In this document: in pieces, positions 27,896-36,456 of the stretch
Layout of the letters: each line of letters starts with the position of its first letter
How positions within the stretch are numbered: position 1 is the first letter of the stretch
Assembly (NCBI RefSeq): GCF_000238355.1
Contig: NZ_AHCA01000006.1
Span: 248,001-312,000, forward strand
DNA: 64,000 nucleotides
Direction: 5' to 3'
From: Pseudoalteromonas haloplanktis ATCC 14393
Lineage (GTDB): Bacteria; Pseudomonadota; Gammaproteobacteria; Enterobacterales; Alteromonadaceae
Program-made: the position numbers and the translations under genes
The notes under the pieces: generated by a model
Databases searched by the model: none
Seen by the model: the letters and a program-made list of their open reading frames with translations, nothing else
What the model was told of the DNA's origin: nothing

Positions 27896-30800
27896 GTGGT
27901 GTATAGACGCCCACCATCACGTTTTGGTGTAAACTCGTTGAGTATGAAGCTCTCGTTATTAATTTCAGCTATTTGTTTAATTGCTGGGATTTGTGCTGCA
28001 GTGTTGATGCTCAAATCAGAAGAAAAACAGCTGATATTTGAAGAGCATGAAATGCTCAAACACTCTAGTGAGCGATTGATCCGTCAATTTAATAATTTAG
28101 TGAAAACTAAAATTAATATTGCCGAGCAAGCGAATAATGTTGTCTCTAGCCAGTTGCTTTATAACTCATCGCAATTGATAAGCAATCAGAGCGCACAGCT
28201 GACTTTTGACTCTGATGGGAGTATTCGTAGTGCCTCGGAAGATGGGTTATCTGCAGCGTTTATGCCGCAAGATAAATACACACCTTTTTATAAAAAACTG
28301 ATTAATGACTCAGAGTCACTGTGGAAAATTGTTGCACCTACGTTGATCCAAGATTTCTTTAACTTTTACCTAATCACGAAAGATAATTTTATTCGTATCG
28401 CCCCACCTAATTGGGCATTGAATGTAGCAGGTTCTCATCAATTTATTGATAGCCAAAGTTTTAATTACGCAAAAGAAGCATTGAACCCAACTCGTGCAGC
28501 GGTGTGGTCTAAAGTGTATTACGATAAAATTTGGCATAAGTGGGTGGTGAGTGTACTTGTGCCAATTTACCTTGAAAATAAATTTTTAGGGGTGACGGGC
28601 AGTGATCTAGCACTCGATACGCTTATTTCCCAATTGCCAATTGGCGATAATGAGCAGCACTTATTTGTTTTTGATAGTCAAGGGCAATTACTCGCTCATC
28701 CAAACTTAAATAAAAATCTTTACGAAACCTATGGGCAAGCAGGTAAACCATTGCGTACGGCTGATTTTCTAAATAGTGATTTGCAAGAACTCATTAATCA
28801 AACCATAAAAATGCATTTACCAGAATACGCGGACTCCTTTGTGCAAGAAGGGGAAACCCATATTATTAATATTCGTAAAGTTGAACATTTAGACTGGTAT
28901 ATCGGCATTTACAAAAAACGCTCCTCGGCACTTTCAGCGCTTGAAGAACTCAAAGTGAAGTTTTTTGGGTTGTTTATTCTGTACGCTATTTTGGTCGCGC
29001 TGTTATTACACCAAGCCTTGTATCAATTGGTGTTACGCAGGATCCATTCACTGGTACATGCCGTAACTAATTTCGGTAAAGGGCATTTACAGATAGAGTT
29101 TCCGAAAGAGAATAAAGATGAAATAGGTACTCTAAATGGCTCTTTTCGAGATATGGCGATTGAAATCCGTAAGCTGATCGATGGGTTAAATCAGCGTATT
29201 ACTGAAAAAGAAATTGCCGAAAAAGCAGCTAACCGATTATCAAAAGCGGTCGCTTTCTCAGGAACCGGGGTAGTGATCACAGATCAAAACTTTGTCATTG
29301 AATATGTTAATCCAAAAATGTTAGAGATGACAGGGTTTGATGAAAGCCACTTTATGGAGTCGCCATTACTAAGCATTATTGCCACAGAAATGGCTATTTT
29401 AGTCGATGACATCGATATAGATCTGCGTAGTCGAAATTACTGGCGTGGTGATACTTTGATCCAAGGCTTAGATAAAAAACCTATTTGGGTCTCGTTGAGC
29501 ATTTCGCCGATCCGTGAAGACGGTGGAAATATCAGTAGTTACGTTGCATCTGCACAAGATATTTCGTTTGTTAAAGAAAGCCAGCGGAAAATGGAACAAT
29601 TGGCTTACTTTGATACTTTAACTGGGCTTGCTAATCGTACCTTTTTTAGAATGCAATTACGTAAATCAATGGCGCTTGCCGAACGTGGTCATTATGCGTT
29701 TGCTTTATTCTACTTTGACTTAGATGAGTTTAAGCGGATAAATGATACGCTTGGACATGATGCTGGTGATCAGTTATTGATTGAAGTGGCAAATCGATTG
29801 AAAAAACGCCTCCGTGCTGAAGATACCATTGCTAGGTTAGGTGGCGATGAATTTGCTGTGCTACTGAGCGGGATCGAACGCCAAGAGCATGCGATGGAAG
29901 TGGCTAATACTATTCAGCAAACCTTAAATGTGCCAATAATGCTTGGTAATAACGAAGTAATTATTAGTGCCAGTATTGGCATCACAATGGCTCCTTACGA
30001 TAGCAAAGAAGAAGATCAGCTGTTAAAACATGCTGATTTGGCAATGTATGAGGCAAAAGCAAAAGGACGCAATACCTATCACTTTTACAGCCAAGAGCTT
30101 AATGCCGCTGCAAATGAGCGCCTGTTTATTGAAAATGAACTTCGTGTCGCCATCAAAGCGAAGCAGTTTATTATTTACTACCAACCACAAGTTGATAGTC
30201 GTACTCAGCAGGTTGTGGGCTACGAAGCCTTGATCCGTTGGTTCCACCCAACGGAAGGAATGATCCCACCAACTAAATTTATTCCTATCGCTGAAGCAAC
30301 AGGTTTGATTGTTGAACTAGGGGCGTGGGTATTACAAGAAGCGTGTGAGTTTGCGGCTCGGTTGGCGATGCAAGGGCGTGAGAATAATATTTCTATTAAC
30401 CTATCTGCTCGACAGTTCAAAGACGCCAAGTTAGTGCCGCTATTGGCATCGATTATCAAGAAAACCAAAGTGCCAGCTAAATGCTTACACTTAGAGCTAA
30501 CTGAGAGCATGTTAATGGGTAATGTAGAAGCCGCTATTTCGCAGTTACATCAACTCAAAACGCTTGGCGTATCTATTTCTATTGATGACTTTGGCACAGG
30601 TTATTCGTCACTAAGTTACTTAAAGCGTTTCCCTGTGGATATTTTAAAAGTAGACCGCTCATTTGTTAAAGATATACCCGATGATCCAAATGATATGGAG
30701 ATCACCGCAGCAATTATAGCGATGGCGCAAAAATTAAAATTGAATGTGGTAGCAGAAGGGGTAGAAACCATAGAGCAAGTGGAGTTTTTACAAAACAATA

Positions 30801-30898
30801 ACTGTTTTATTGTACAAGGTTATTATTACAGCGCGCCGATCCCCGAGAGTGAGTTATCAAACTTGTTTGAAAAACTTAATGAACGGGCTGGATCTTAG
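27896..30898 (+). CDS. Membrane-bound PAS-GGDEF-EAL cyclic-di-GMP protein
   Basis: The 1000-residue protein starts at GTG with GAAGG 7 bases upstream. It has a membrane helix at about 17-39, a periplasmic Cache-like sensor at about 40-345, a second helix at about 348-373, HAMP, a PAS domain at about 445-560, a diguanylate cyclase domain and an EAL phosphodiesterase domain. The catalytic motif GGDEF is intact at 649-653, and the inhibitory RxxD site is intact at 640-643 (RAED). EAL is intact at 777-779, and downstream IDDFGTGYSSL and VVAEGVET are present. Both activities look possible; which one dominates cannot be told. The gene is divergent from pheL/pheA. Confidence 0.93.
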   Translation: MVYRRPPSRFGVNSLSMKLSLLISAICLIAGICAAVLMLKSEEKQLIFEEHEMLKHSSERLIRQFNNLVKTKINIAEQANNVVSSQLLYNSSQLISNQSAQLTFDSDGSIRSASEDGLSAAFMPQDKYTPFYKKLINDSESLWKIVAPTLIQDFFNFYLITKDNFIRIAPPNWALNVAGSHQFIDSQSFNYAKEALNPTRAAVWSKVYYDKIWHKWVVSVLVPIYLENKFLGVTGSDLALDTLISQLPIGDNEQHLFVFDSQGQLLAHPNLNKNLYETYGQAGKPLRTADFLNSDLQELINQTIKMHLPEYADSFVQEGETHIINIRKVEHLDWYIGIYKKRSSALSALEELKVKFFGLFILYAILVALLLHQALYQLVLRRIHSLVHAVTNFGKGHLQIEFPKENKDEIGTLNGSFRDMAIEIRKLIDGLNQRITEKEIAEKAANRLSKAVAFSGTGVVITDQNFVIEYVNPKMLEMTGFDESHFMESPLLSIIATEMAILVDDIDIDLRSRNYWRGDTLIQGLDKKPIWVSLSISPIREDGGNISSYVASAQDISFVKESQRKMEQLAYFDTLTGLANRTFFRMQLRKSMALAERGHYAFALFYFDLDEFKRINDTLGHDAGDQLLIEVANRLKKRLRAEDTIARLGGDEFAVLLSGIERQEHAMEVANTIQQTLNVPIMLGNNEVIISASIGITMAPYDSKEEDQLLKHADLAMYEAKAKGRNTYHFYSQELNAAANERLFIENELRVAIKAKQFIIYYQPQVDSRTQQVVGYEALIRWFHPTEGMIPPTKFIPIAEATGLIVELGAWVLQEACEFAARLAMQGRENNISINLSARQFKDAKLVPLLASIIKKTKVPAKCLHLELTESMLMGNVEAAISQLHQLKTLGVSISIDDFGTGYSSLSYLKRFPVDILKVDRSFVKDIPDDPNDMEITAAIIAMAQKLKLNVVAEGVETIEQVEFLQNNNCFIVQGYYYSAPIPESELSNLFEKLNERAGS

Positions 30899-30927
30899 TT
30901 ATTATTTCGCTTTAGTTGGAATTATAG

Positions 30928-30951
30928 AAAGGCACCCTTAGGTGCCTTTTG
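30928..30951. terminator. Bidirectional terminator
   Basis: AAAGGCACC and GGTGCCTTTT form a stem with a 4-base loop between the GGDEF-EAL gene and the convergent transporter gene. Confidence 0.85.
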
Positions 30952-30968
30952 CGTGGTGCTAATTAAAC

Positions 30969-32171
30969 TCAACCAATCGCTGGGATCACACCGGCCATTT
31001 GCAGACCCTGAGCACTGATTATAAGCACGCCACATAAAGCCGCAATGGCTAAGCCAAGATTGCCACCACGCACCGCATAGCCGCTTTTATCACTACTGGT
31101 GCGTTGCTTGTAAACCATTGCAACGGGTAAAAATACAGCCAAGACAACCAAAGCGATAGCTGCATAGCCAAGGGCCATAATAAAGCCTTGTGGATAAAAC
31201 AGTGCAAACCCTAACGGTGGGATAAAAGTGATTAGCGCCGTTTTGATACGATCTTTATTACCATCGCCTTTTTTAAACGCGTCAGCAAAAAAATCAAATA
31301 ACCCTAAGCTTACACCCAAAAATGAGGTTGCTAGCGCTAAGTCTGCAAATAGATTAACCGCAGTGGCGACCGCTGAGTTGTTTGCAATATTGGCAATGCT
31401 GGCGACAAAGCCTGGCAAGCCAGAACTTTTTAGTAACTCAGCTTGGCTCATCATCCCTTGGCTAATTAATTGCCAAAAAATATAAATAACTAAGGGCAGG
31501 GCTGCACCGGTGATCATCACCCGACGCAGCGTTTTTATATCAAGGCCTACGTATTTAACGATGGATGGAATAGAACCATGAAAACCAAACGAGGTAAATA
31601 CCACTGGAATGGCTGATAAAATAAGCCCTTGTTCAATAGGCATTTCTAATAAGTGTTGGCCATGAACATAGGGAGTTAACATATAAAATAAACTCGCCAA
31701 TACCAAGATTTTAATACTAAACAGCACGCGGTTTAATTTATCTACTTTGCTGGTGCCCAAAGTAACAACGGTACCTATTACAATCGCTAAAATAATCGAA
31801 CCCACTTGCGGTGCAATATTGAGATTAAAACCGTTGTTTATTTTTTCTTGTAGTTGTGCGCCGCCGCCGGCAATGTAAGCTGCACACAGTGCATAGAACA
31901 AAAACATCACTGAAAAATTAGCGACGTATTGACCGCGCTTACCAAGCCATGATTTTGCTAATGTATTGAGCGTGGCATCGCGATCAGCATGTTGATGAAG
32001 CTCAAGCATTAATAACGCGGTATAAGTCATTAACGCCCAAGTTGAAATAATTAACGCTAATGCAGTGGTAAAACCAAGCCCTGCTGAGGCAATGGGTAAT
32101 GCCAACATACCTGCGCCGATAGTTGTACCTGCAACAATTAACATGCTGCCTATTGTTTTATTTTTAAGCAC
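30969..32171 (-). CDS. tyrP: Aromatic amino acid permease, TyrP/Mtr family
   Basis: The 400-residue protein has about 11 hydrophobic helices and begins with the HAAAP-family signature GSMLIVAGTTIGAGMLALP. FTSFGFHGSIPSIVKYVG, a conserved segment of TyrP and Mtr, follows mid-protein. It is a proton-coupled inner-membrane importer of tyrosine or tryptophan. Tyrosine is favoured by a near-perfect TyrR box 91 bp upstream. Its terminator is shared with the GGDEF-EAL gene. Confidence 0.88.
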   Translation of the reverse strand: MLKNKTIGSMLIVAGTTIGAGMLALPIASAGLGFTTALALIISTWALMTYTALLMLELHQHADRDATLNTLAKSWLGKRGQYVANFSVMFLFYALCAAYIAGGGAQLQEKINNGFNLNIAPQVGSIILAIVIGTVVTLGTSKVDKLNRVLFSIKILVLASLFYMLTPYVHGQHLLEMPIEQGLILSAIPVVFTSFGFHGSIPSIVKYVGLDIKTLRRVMITGAALPLVIYIFWQLISQGMMSQAELLKSSGLPGFVASIANIANNSAVATAVNLFADLALATSFLGVSLGLFDFFADAFKKGDGNKDRIKTALITFIPPLGFALFYPQGFIMALGYAAIALVVLAVFLPVAMVYKQRTSSDKSGYAVRGGNLGLAIAALCGVLIISAQGLQMAGVIPAIG

Positions 32172-32557
32172 TTTTTGCCCCTAAAACTTCGTGAGAGGCA
32201 GGCAAGATATAACTAGTTGGCACAAACTTAAATACTTTTGTTATAAATCAAAGAAATTAAATGTAACTTATGATTTACAAGCGAACCTTATCAAAGCAGT
32301 ATTTAGCAAAAAAGCCATTGGATGTGTTGACTTATTGTGCAGTTCTGCTATTTCTATAGATTCATTTTATTATTAAGAATTCTATTTATATGCAACATAT
32401 GAACCGAGCCCTAACAATGCGCCCATGGCTGAATCTATCAGTTGTGCGTCCATTGCTGCGCTGCGGTTAAGTTGTTTTTTACTAACCGCGATTTCAAAGC
32501 GGTTAGTGTTGTATTCCTTCCTCTTTGTTATTGCCGCCTTGCTAAAGGAATAAGCGT
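32172..32557. other. Divergent spacer between tyrP-like and eamA-like genes
   Basis: This 386-bp spacer holds the TyrR box and, at 32481-32507, a perfect 9-bp inverted repeat ACTAACCGC / GCGGTTAGT about 50 bp before the exporter gene. The repeat has no T run after it and may be an operator. A short ORF in this spacer has no ribosome site and is not called. Confidence 0.45.
32262..32279. promoter_or_regulatory. TyrR box upstream of the tyrP-like gene
   Basis: TGTAAC-TTATGA-TTTACA matches 11 of 12 fixed positions of the palindromic TyrR consensus TGTAAA-N6-TTTACA. It lies 91-108 bp before the start of the aromatic permease gene, the expected place for TyrR control. Confidence 0.65.
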
Positions 32558-33460
32558 GTGAGCGTCAAAGTATCGTATTTTTTAATGGTGTTAATTTGGT
32601 CAACAACCCCGCTGGGCATTGTTTGGAGCAGTGAGTCGGTCTCGCCTACACTTGCCGTGTTATTGCGTATGTCGATAGGTTTAGTATTAGCGGCATTGGT
32701 TGTCGCAATAGCGAATATTCGTATTCCTTGGCATCGTCGCGCGTGTTTTTTGTATGGCTATTCGAGTATAGGTATTTATGGCGGCATGCTATTGAGTTAC
32801 ATGGCTGCTAAAACGGTTCCTTCAGGGCTTATCTCTTTAATGTTTGGTTTGGCGCCTATTCTATCGGGGCTATTAGCACAGCGACTGCTGAATGAGCCTA
32901 AATTTAGTGCATTGAAGCTAATTGCCTTGGCGTTTGCATTGTTGGGGCTATTTTTGGTCAGTGAAAAACACATGCAAGGCTCATTAATGCAATTGCATGG
33001 TTTGCTCTACGTATTCATGGCTGTGTGTTTTTTTAGTTTGAGCGGCGTAATGATCAAACGAGTAAAAATTGCAATTCACCCAATGGCAACTACATTTGGC
33101 GCATTAGTATTTGTAACTCCGCTATTTTTTATTACTTGGTGGCTGGTCGATGGCGAGCTTAACAGCAATGCGTGGAGTGCCAAATCGTTATGGTCAATTG
33201 GCTATTTAGGCGTATTTGGTTCACTTATTGGGGCATTGGCTTATTTTCATGTGTTACAAAAACTACCGGCAAGTACCGTTGCTTTAACGACCTTGATCAC
33301 CCCCAGCTTTGCAATAGGCTTAGGTGCCTGGCTGAATAATGAAGCGATTGATCGGCAGTTGTTAGTCGGCGCGAGTATTATTTTATTGAGTTTAGCTGTA
33401 TTTCAGTTTGGTGATGGTTGGATAATGAAAAGGGCGAAGTGTAGCAAACTTACCCATTGA
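32558..33460 (+). CDS. EamA/DMT-family transporter
   Basis: The 300-residue protein starts at GTG with AAAGGA 6 bases upstream. It has ten hydrophobic helices in two homologous EamA halves, for example LMVLIWSTTPLGIVWSSESV in the first and GLLYVFMAVCFFSLSGVMIK opening the second. It probably exports an amino acid or metabolite across the inner membrane; the substrate cannot be inferred. It is a stand-alone gene convergent with motY. Confidence 0.85.
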   Translation: MSVKVSYFLMVLIWSTTPLGIVWSSESVSPTLAVLLRMSIGLVLAALVVAIANIRIPWHRRACFLYGYSSIGIYGGMLLSYMAAKTVPSGLISLMFGLAPILSGLLAQRLLNEPKFSALKLIALAFALLGLFLVSEKHMQGSLMQLHGLLYVFMAVCFFSLSGVMIKRVKIAIHPMATTFGALVFVTPLFFITWWLVDGELNSNAWSAKSLWSIGYLGVFGSLIGALAYFHVLQKLPASTVALTTLITPSFAIGLGAWLNNEAIDRQLLVGASIILLSLAVFQFGDGWIMKRAKCSKLTH

Positions 33461-33467
33461 TCTTATA

Positions 33468-33501
33468 AAAATGTAGCCTGAAGTGTTAGCTACATTTTTT
33501 C
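33468..33501. terminator. Bidirectional terminator overlapping the motY stop
   Basis: AAAATGTAGC and GCTACATTTTTT form a stem between the exporter gene and motY; the right arm includes the motY stop codon. Confidence 0.75.
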
Positions 33502-34368
33502 TATTTGGATCACTAAGCGACGGTTTTTATTGCGCCCTAATATATTGTCATTAGTTGCTACATGGCGTTTTTCACCAAAACCTTCAGTTTCAACTTTATT
33601 TTCATCAATACCTAGGCTCACCATGTATTCTTTAATTGCTAGAGCTCGTTTTTTAGAAAGCTCTAAGTTATTCCAGCGTCCGCCGTAGCTATCGGTGTAT
33701 GACGCGATTGAAATCGCGGCAATACTGGTGTCGTATTTTAAGTATTCGGCTATTTTATCTAAGCGTTGCTGCGATGATTTAGTTAACTTACTAGTATTAG
33801 GTTGATAATTCATTACTGTGAATGAAATATCTTCAAAACTGTATGGCAACAAGGCATCACGGCATTGTAGAAATGCCCAGTAGGCTTGTTTAAAGTTAAT
33901 ACTCGATAAGCCTACGGCAATTTTATCGGCACTATTTTGCCAGTCTTGGTAATAAAATGTTGGTTGATAGCCTTTTTCCAGCTCAGTCAACATTTCCCAT
34001 GCGGTATGATTACCAAGTTCACCGTCAAACTTGCGAAGTAATTTCATATTAGCAAGATCGCGGGCAGGTAAGCCCGCTCGCCAAGGTGGTGGCACCGCTT
34101 TTAAACCAGCAATACTATAATTATCAGGGCGTACAACCATATCTAAGTTAAATAATACGTCTTTGTTTTTACTGGCAGTGGCACTAAAAATAGCTTCGCC
34201 GTAATAGGGAACTTCATGATTTAACTGACATTGTAAACGAGTTGTTGTTACCACTTGCCATTGGGAGTTGTCTGCTGTGGCCGTGTATTGGCGCATAGCA
34301 CCATTGGCGCTATAAGGTAATAGACCAATTACAGTGAGGCTTATAGATAACAATGATAACTTCACCAC
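33490..34368 (-). CDS. motY: Sodium-driven flagellar motor protein MotY
   Basis: GTG 34368 is chosen with GGAGA just upstream; a TTG four codons earlier overlaps that site. The protein of about 292 residues has a signal peptide ending near SANGA. A MotY N-terminal domain follows (SQWQVVTTTRLQCQL, VPPPWRAG, FDGELGNHTAWEMLTELEKG, PTFYYQDWQ), closely like the Vibrio protein. It ends in an OmpA-type peptidoglycan-binding domain (ASYTDSYGG, NLELSKKRA, GRNKNRR). MotX/MotY form the T-ring of the polar sodium motor. Its divergent pairing with rnt is the arrangement known in Vibrio. Confidence 0.92.
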   Translation of the reverse strand: MVKLSLLSISLTVIGLLPYSANGAMRQYTATADNSQWQVVTTTRLQCQLNHEVPYYGEAIFSATASKNKDVLFNLDMVVRPDNYSIAGLKAVPPPWRAGLPARDLANMKLLRKFDGELGNHTAWEMLTELEKGYQPTFYYQDWQNSADKIAVGLSSINFKQAYWAFLQCRDALLPYSFEDISFTVMNYQPNTSKLTKSSQQRLDKIAEYLKYDTSIAAISIASYTDSYGGRWNNLELSKKRALAIKEYMVSLGIDENKVETEGFGEKRHVATNDNILGRNKNRRLVIQIEKM

Positions 34369-34588
34369 GAAATTCTCCAACAGGGTTTACTCTAATCAAA
34401 CGAAGCATAGCCAATTAATTGACGAGCTAAGCACTAAAAATATTTAGTAACTGCAATTGTGACGCTAATTTAAATGAAAGCAATTTATATGCCTACAATT
34501 TATAAAATAATTAATCCTGAAATGGCCTAGCCTAAAGGGCATCAACTTTGTCATAATAACCAGCTAATACTTGCAAACCTAGAATACT

Positions 34589-35281
34589 ATGGCAAATACT
34601 GAACAAACTCTTTTCGCAAAACGCTTTCGTGGCTTTTTTCCGGTGGTTATTGATGTTGAAACAGCGGGCTTTAATAAAGCAACCGATGCGCTGTTAGAAA
34701 TTGCGGTGTCAGTATTAAAAATGGACGAGGATGGCTTACTCAGTATCGATCATACCGTACACTTTCATGTTGAGCCTTTTGAGGGGGCAAACATTGAGCA
34801 AGCAGCCATTGATTTTAATGGTATAGATCCTTTTTCACCACTGCGTGGCGCAGTTTCTGAAGAGGAAGCGATCAAAGAAATATGCAAATTAGTCCGCAAA
34901 GCACAAAAAGCAGCAGGTTGTCAGCGCTCAGTGGTTGTTGCGCATAATGCAGCATTTGATCATGGCTTTTTAAATGCAGCCATTGAGCGTAATAATATCA
35001 AGCGCACACCATTTCATCCTTTTGTGAGCTTTGATACCACTTCTTTAGCGGGGCTAGCACTTGGCCAAACAGTACTGGCAAAGGCATGCCGTGCTGCAGG
35101 TATTGAATTTGACAACAAGCAAGCCCATTCAGCACTATATGATACAGAACGTACAGCAGAGCTATATTGTTTAATCGTAAATCGTTGGCAGCAATTGGGA
35201 GGCTGGCCGTTAGCCGAAGAAGTGCCAGAAGATGAGCAAAATGCCGAAACTGAAAGCTTTGCCGCTAACACCACTGAGTAA
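34589..35281 (+). CDS. rnt: Ribonuclease T
   Basis: The 230-residue DEDDh exonuclease has Exo I motif [11 protein letters not shown] (Asp22, Glu24), Exo [11 protein letters not shown] and Exo [17 protein letters not shown]. It trims 3' ends of tRNA and other stable RNAs, acting as a homodimer. Residues after about 215 form a short acidic tail. It is divergent from motY and lies upstream of ssrA. Confidence 0.96.
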   Translation: MANTEQTLFAKRFRGFFPVVIDVETAGFNKATDALLEIAVSVLKMDEDGLLSIDHTVHFHVEPFEGANIEQAAIDFNGIDPFSPLRGAVSEEEAIKEICKLVRKAQKAAGCQRSVVVAHNAAFDHGFLNAAIERNNIKRTPFHPFVSFDTTSLAGLALGQTVLAKACRAAGIEFDNKQAHSALYDTERTAELYCLIVNRWQQLGGWPLAEEVPEDEQNAETESFAANTTE

Positions 35282-35487
35282 TTTTAACGCAAGGGAGCTT
35301 TATCGGTATGGGTTAGCTGATCAGCTCTGAGCTCACACTATAATGCTTGTAGTTATTTGCATACTCCGTTTGGCGTCCACCCAAGTAATTGTTTATAAAT
35401 CATACGTGGTACTTGGTGAAATGAACATTCAGTTGTGTATTAAATCTGCAAACGATTGTTAAGATAAAAATAAAGCATAGATCAGCC

Positions 35488-35517
35488 TTGAGTATCAGCA
35501 CGTTACTCGGTTATACT
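35488..35517 (+). promoter_or_regulatory. Probable sigma-70 promoter of ssrA
   Basis: TTGAGT (35488-35493) and TATACT (35512-35517) are 18 bases apart and followed by a GC-rich discriminator. They lie about 33 bp before the tmRNA 5' end, in the gap after rnt. Confidence 0.55.
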
Positions 35518-35550
35518 GCCTGCACGCTCTGAATGAGTTTAACTAATTCA

Positions 35551-35907
35551 GGGGCTGATTAGGATTCGACGGAATTCATGAAGCCCAAGGTGCATGTCGA
35601 GGTGCGGTTTGCCTCGTAAAAAAGCCGCAATTTAAAGTAATCGCAAACGACGATAACTACTCTCTAGCAGCTTAGGCTGGCTAGCGCTCCTTCCAAGTAT
35701 TCTTGTGGACTGGATTTTGGAGTGTCACCCTAACACCTGATCGCGACGGAAACCCTGGCTGGGGTTGAAGCGTTAAAACTAAGCAGCCTCGCCTTTATCT
35801 ATCGTGTTCGTCCGAGATTTAAAGGTTAATTAAATGACGATACTAAACATGTAGTACCGACGGTCGAGGCTTTTCGGACGGGGGTTCAAATCCCCCCAGC
35901 TCCACCA
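35551..35907 (+). ncRNA. ssrA: Transfer-messenger RNA
   Basis: The 357-nt gene begins GGGGCTGATTAGGATTCGAC and ends in a T-arm plus CCA (GGTTCAAATCCCCCCAGCTCCACCA region), the diagnostic tmRNA ends. The tag reading frame is 35643-35675 and encodes (A)ANDDNYSLAA, with the resume codon GCA at 35643. It rescues stalled ribosomes with SmpB. The last 29 bases are the attachment site of the integrated element, so the gene is regenerated intact at the left junction. The element, not the chromosome, supplies the sequence immediately downstream. Confidence 0.97.
35879..35907. repeat. Left attachment site (attL) within the ssrA 3' end
   Basis: This 29-bp stretch, starting CGGGGGTTCAAATC and ending at CCA of tmRNA, is repeated exactly at 62204-62232. 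The sequences flanking the two copies differ, so they mark the crossover core of a site-specific integration. Use of the tmRNA T-arm and CCA end is typical of tyrosine integrases. Confidence 0.92.
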
Positions 35908-35910
35908 CTT

Positions 35911-35957
35911 TAAAACCGCTGTAGCCCAGTAAAATCAATGGCTTCAGCGGTTTTTTT
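35911..35957 (+). terminator. Element-borne terminator downstream of ssrA
   Basis: AAAACCGCTG and CAGCGGTTTTTTT form a stem around a loop just after the tmRNA end. As it lies inside the element, it replaces the original ssrA terminator, which is now displaced to about 62271. Confidence 0.8.
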
Positions 35958-36456
35958 ACATCTACAACCCTCTACAACACTCTACAAAATACACAAGCTC
36001 TACACATCAGTAAATACGGGCTATTTAGCATAATTGTACATTTTATGTTTTCAGTGCTTTTTCACAAAAATACACAAAAAATACACACGGTTTTTGTGTA
36101 AAAAACTATCAGATAAGTGGAAATAATAGGGTTTACTAATGGTTGACCTCATAGCTCTATATGAACATATTGTTTCAAGAACTGCTCCATTGTTCCCAAG
36201 TTAAAACCTAAGTGTCTAATTATTATGACGTTTATATCAATTATTAATCCAGCTAATCTTGAAACTTGATAATACTTCGGTATTATACTGCCCGCTGTAG
36301 TCAACTGTTAGCAGGTTGTAGCATTTATCAAATTGGGAGGTAAGTTAACATGGAAGTAGTTTATATCTGTTTCCTATTTATCTTTTTCTAAATTGTGCCT
36401 GCTGTAACCCCTATTTGACTTAAATTAAAAAAATAAAAATCGGAGATACTTTAATT
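35958..36456. other. Left end of element: gene-free stretch with short direct repeats
   Basis: TCTACAACCC, TCTACAACAC and TCTACAAAAT run in 10-bp phase at 35961-35990. TACACA boxes occur at 36071 and 36082 (11 bp apart), with an inverted TGTGTA at 36095. A TACACC/TACACA pair with the same 11-bp spacing occurs at the other end (62153 and 62164). These are candidate integrase or Xis arm-binding sites. Otherwise I see only AT-rich sequence. Confidence 0.5.

Noticed and set aside
32191..32376. 61-codon frame upstream of the tyrP-like gene
   Set aside because: No ribosome site; it crosses the TyrR box and divergent promoter region.
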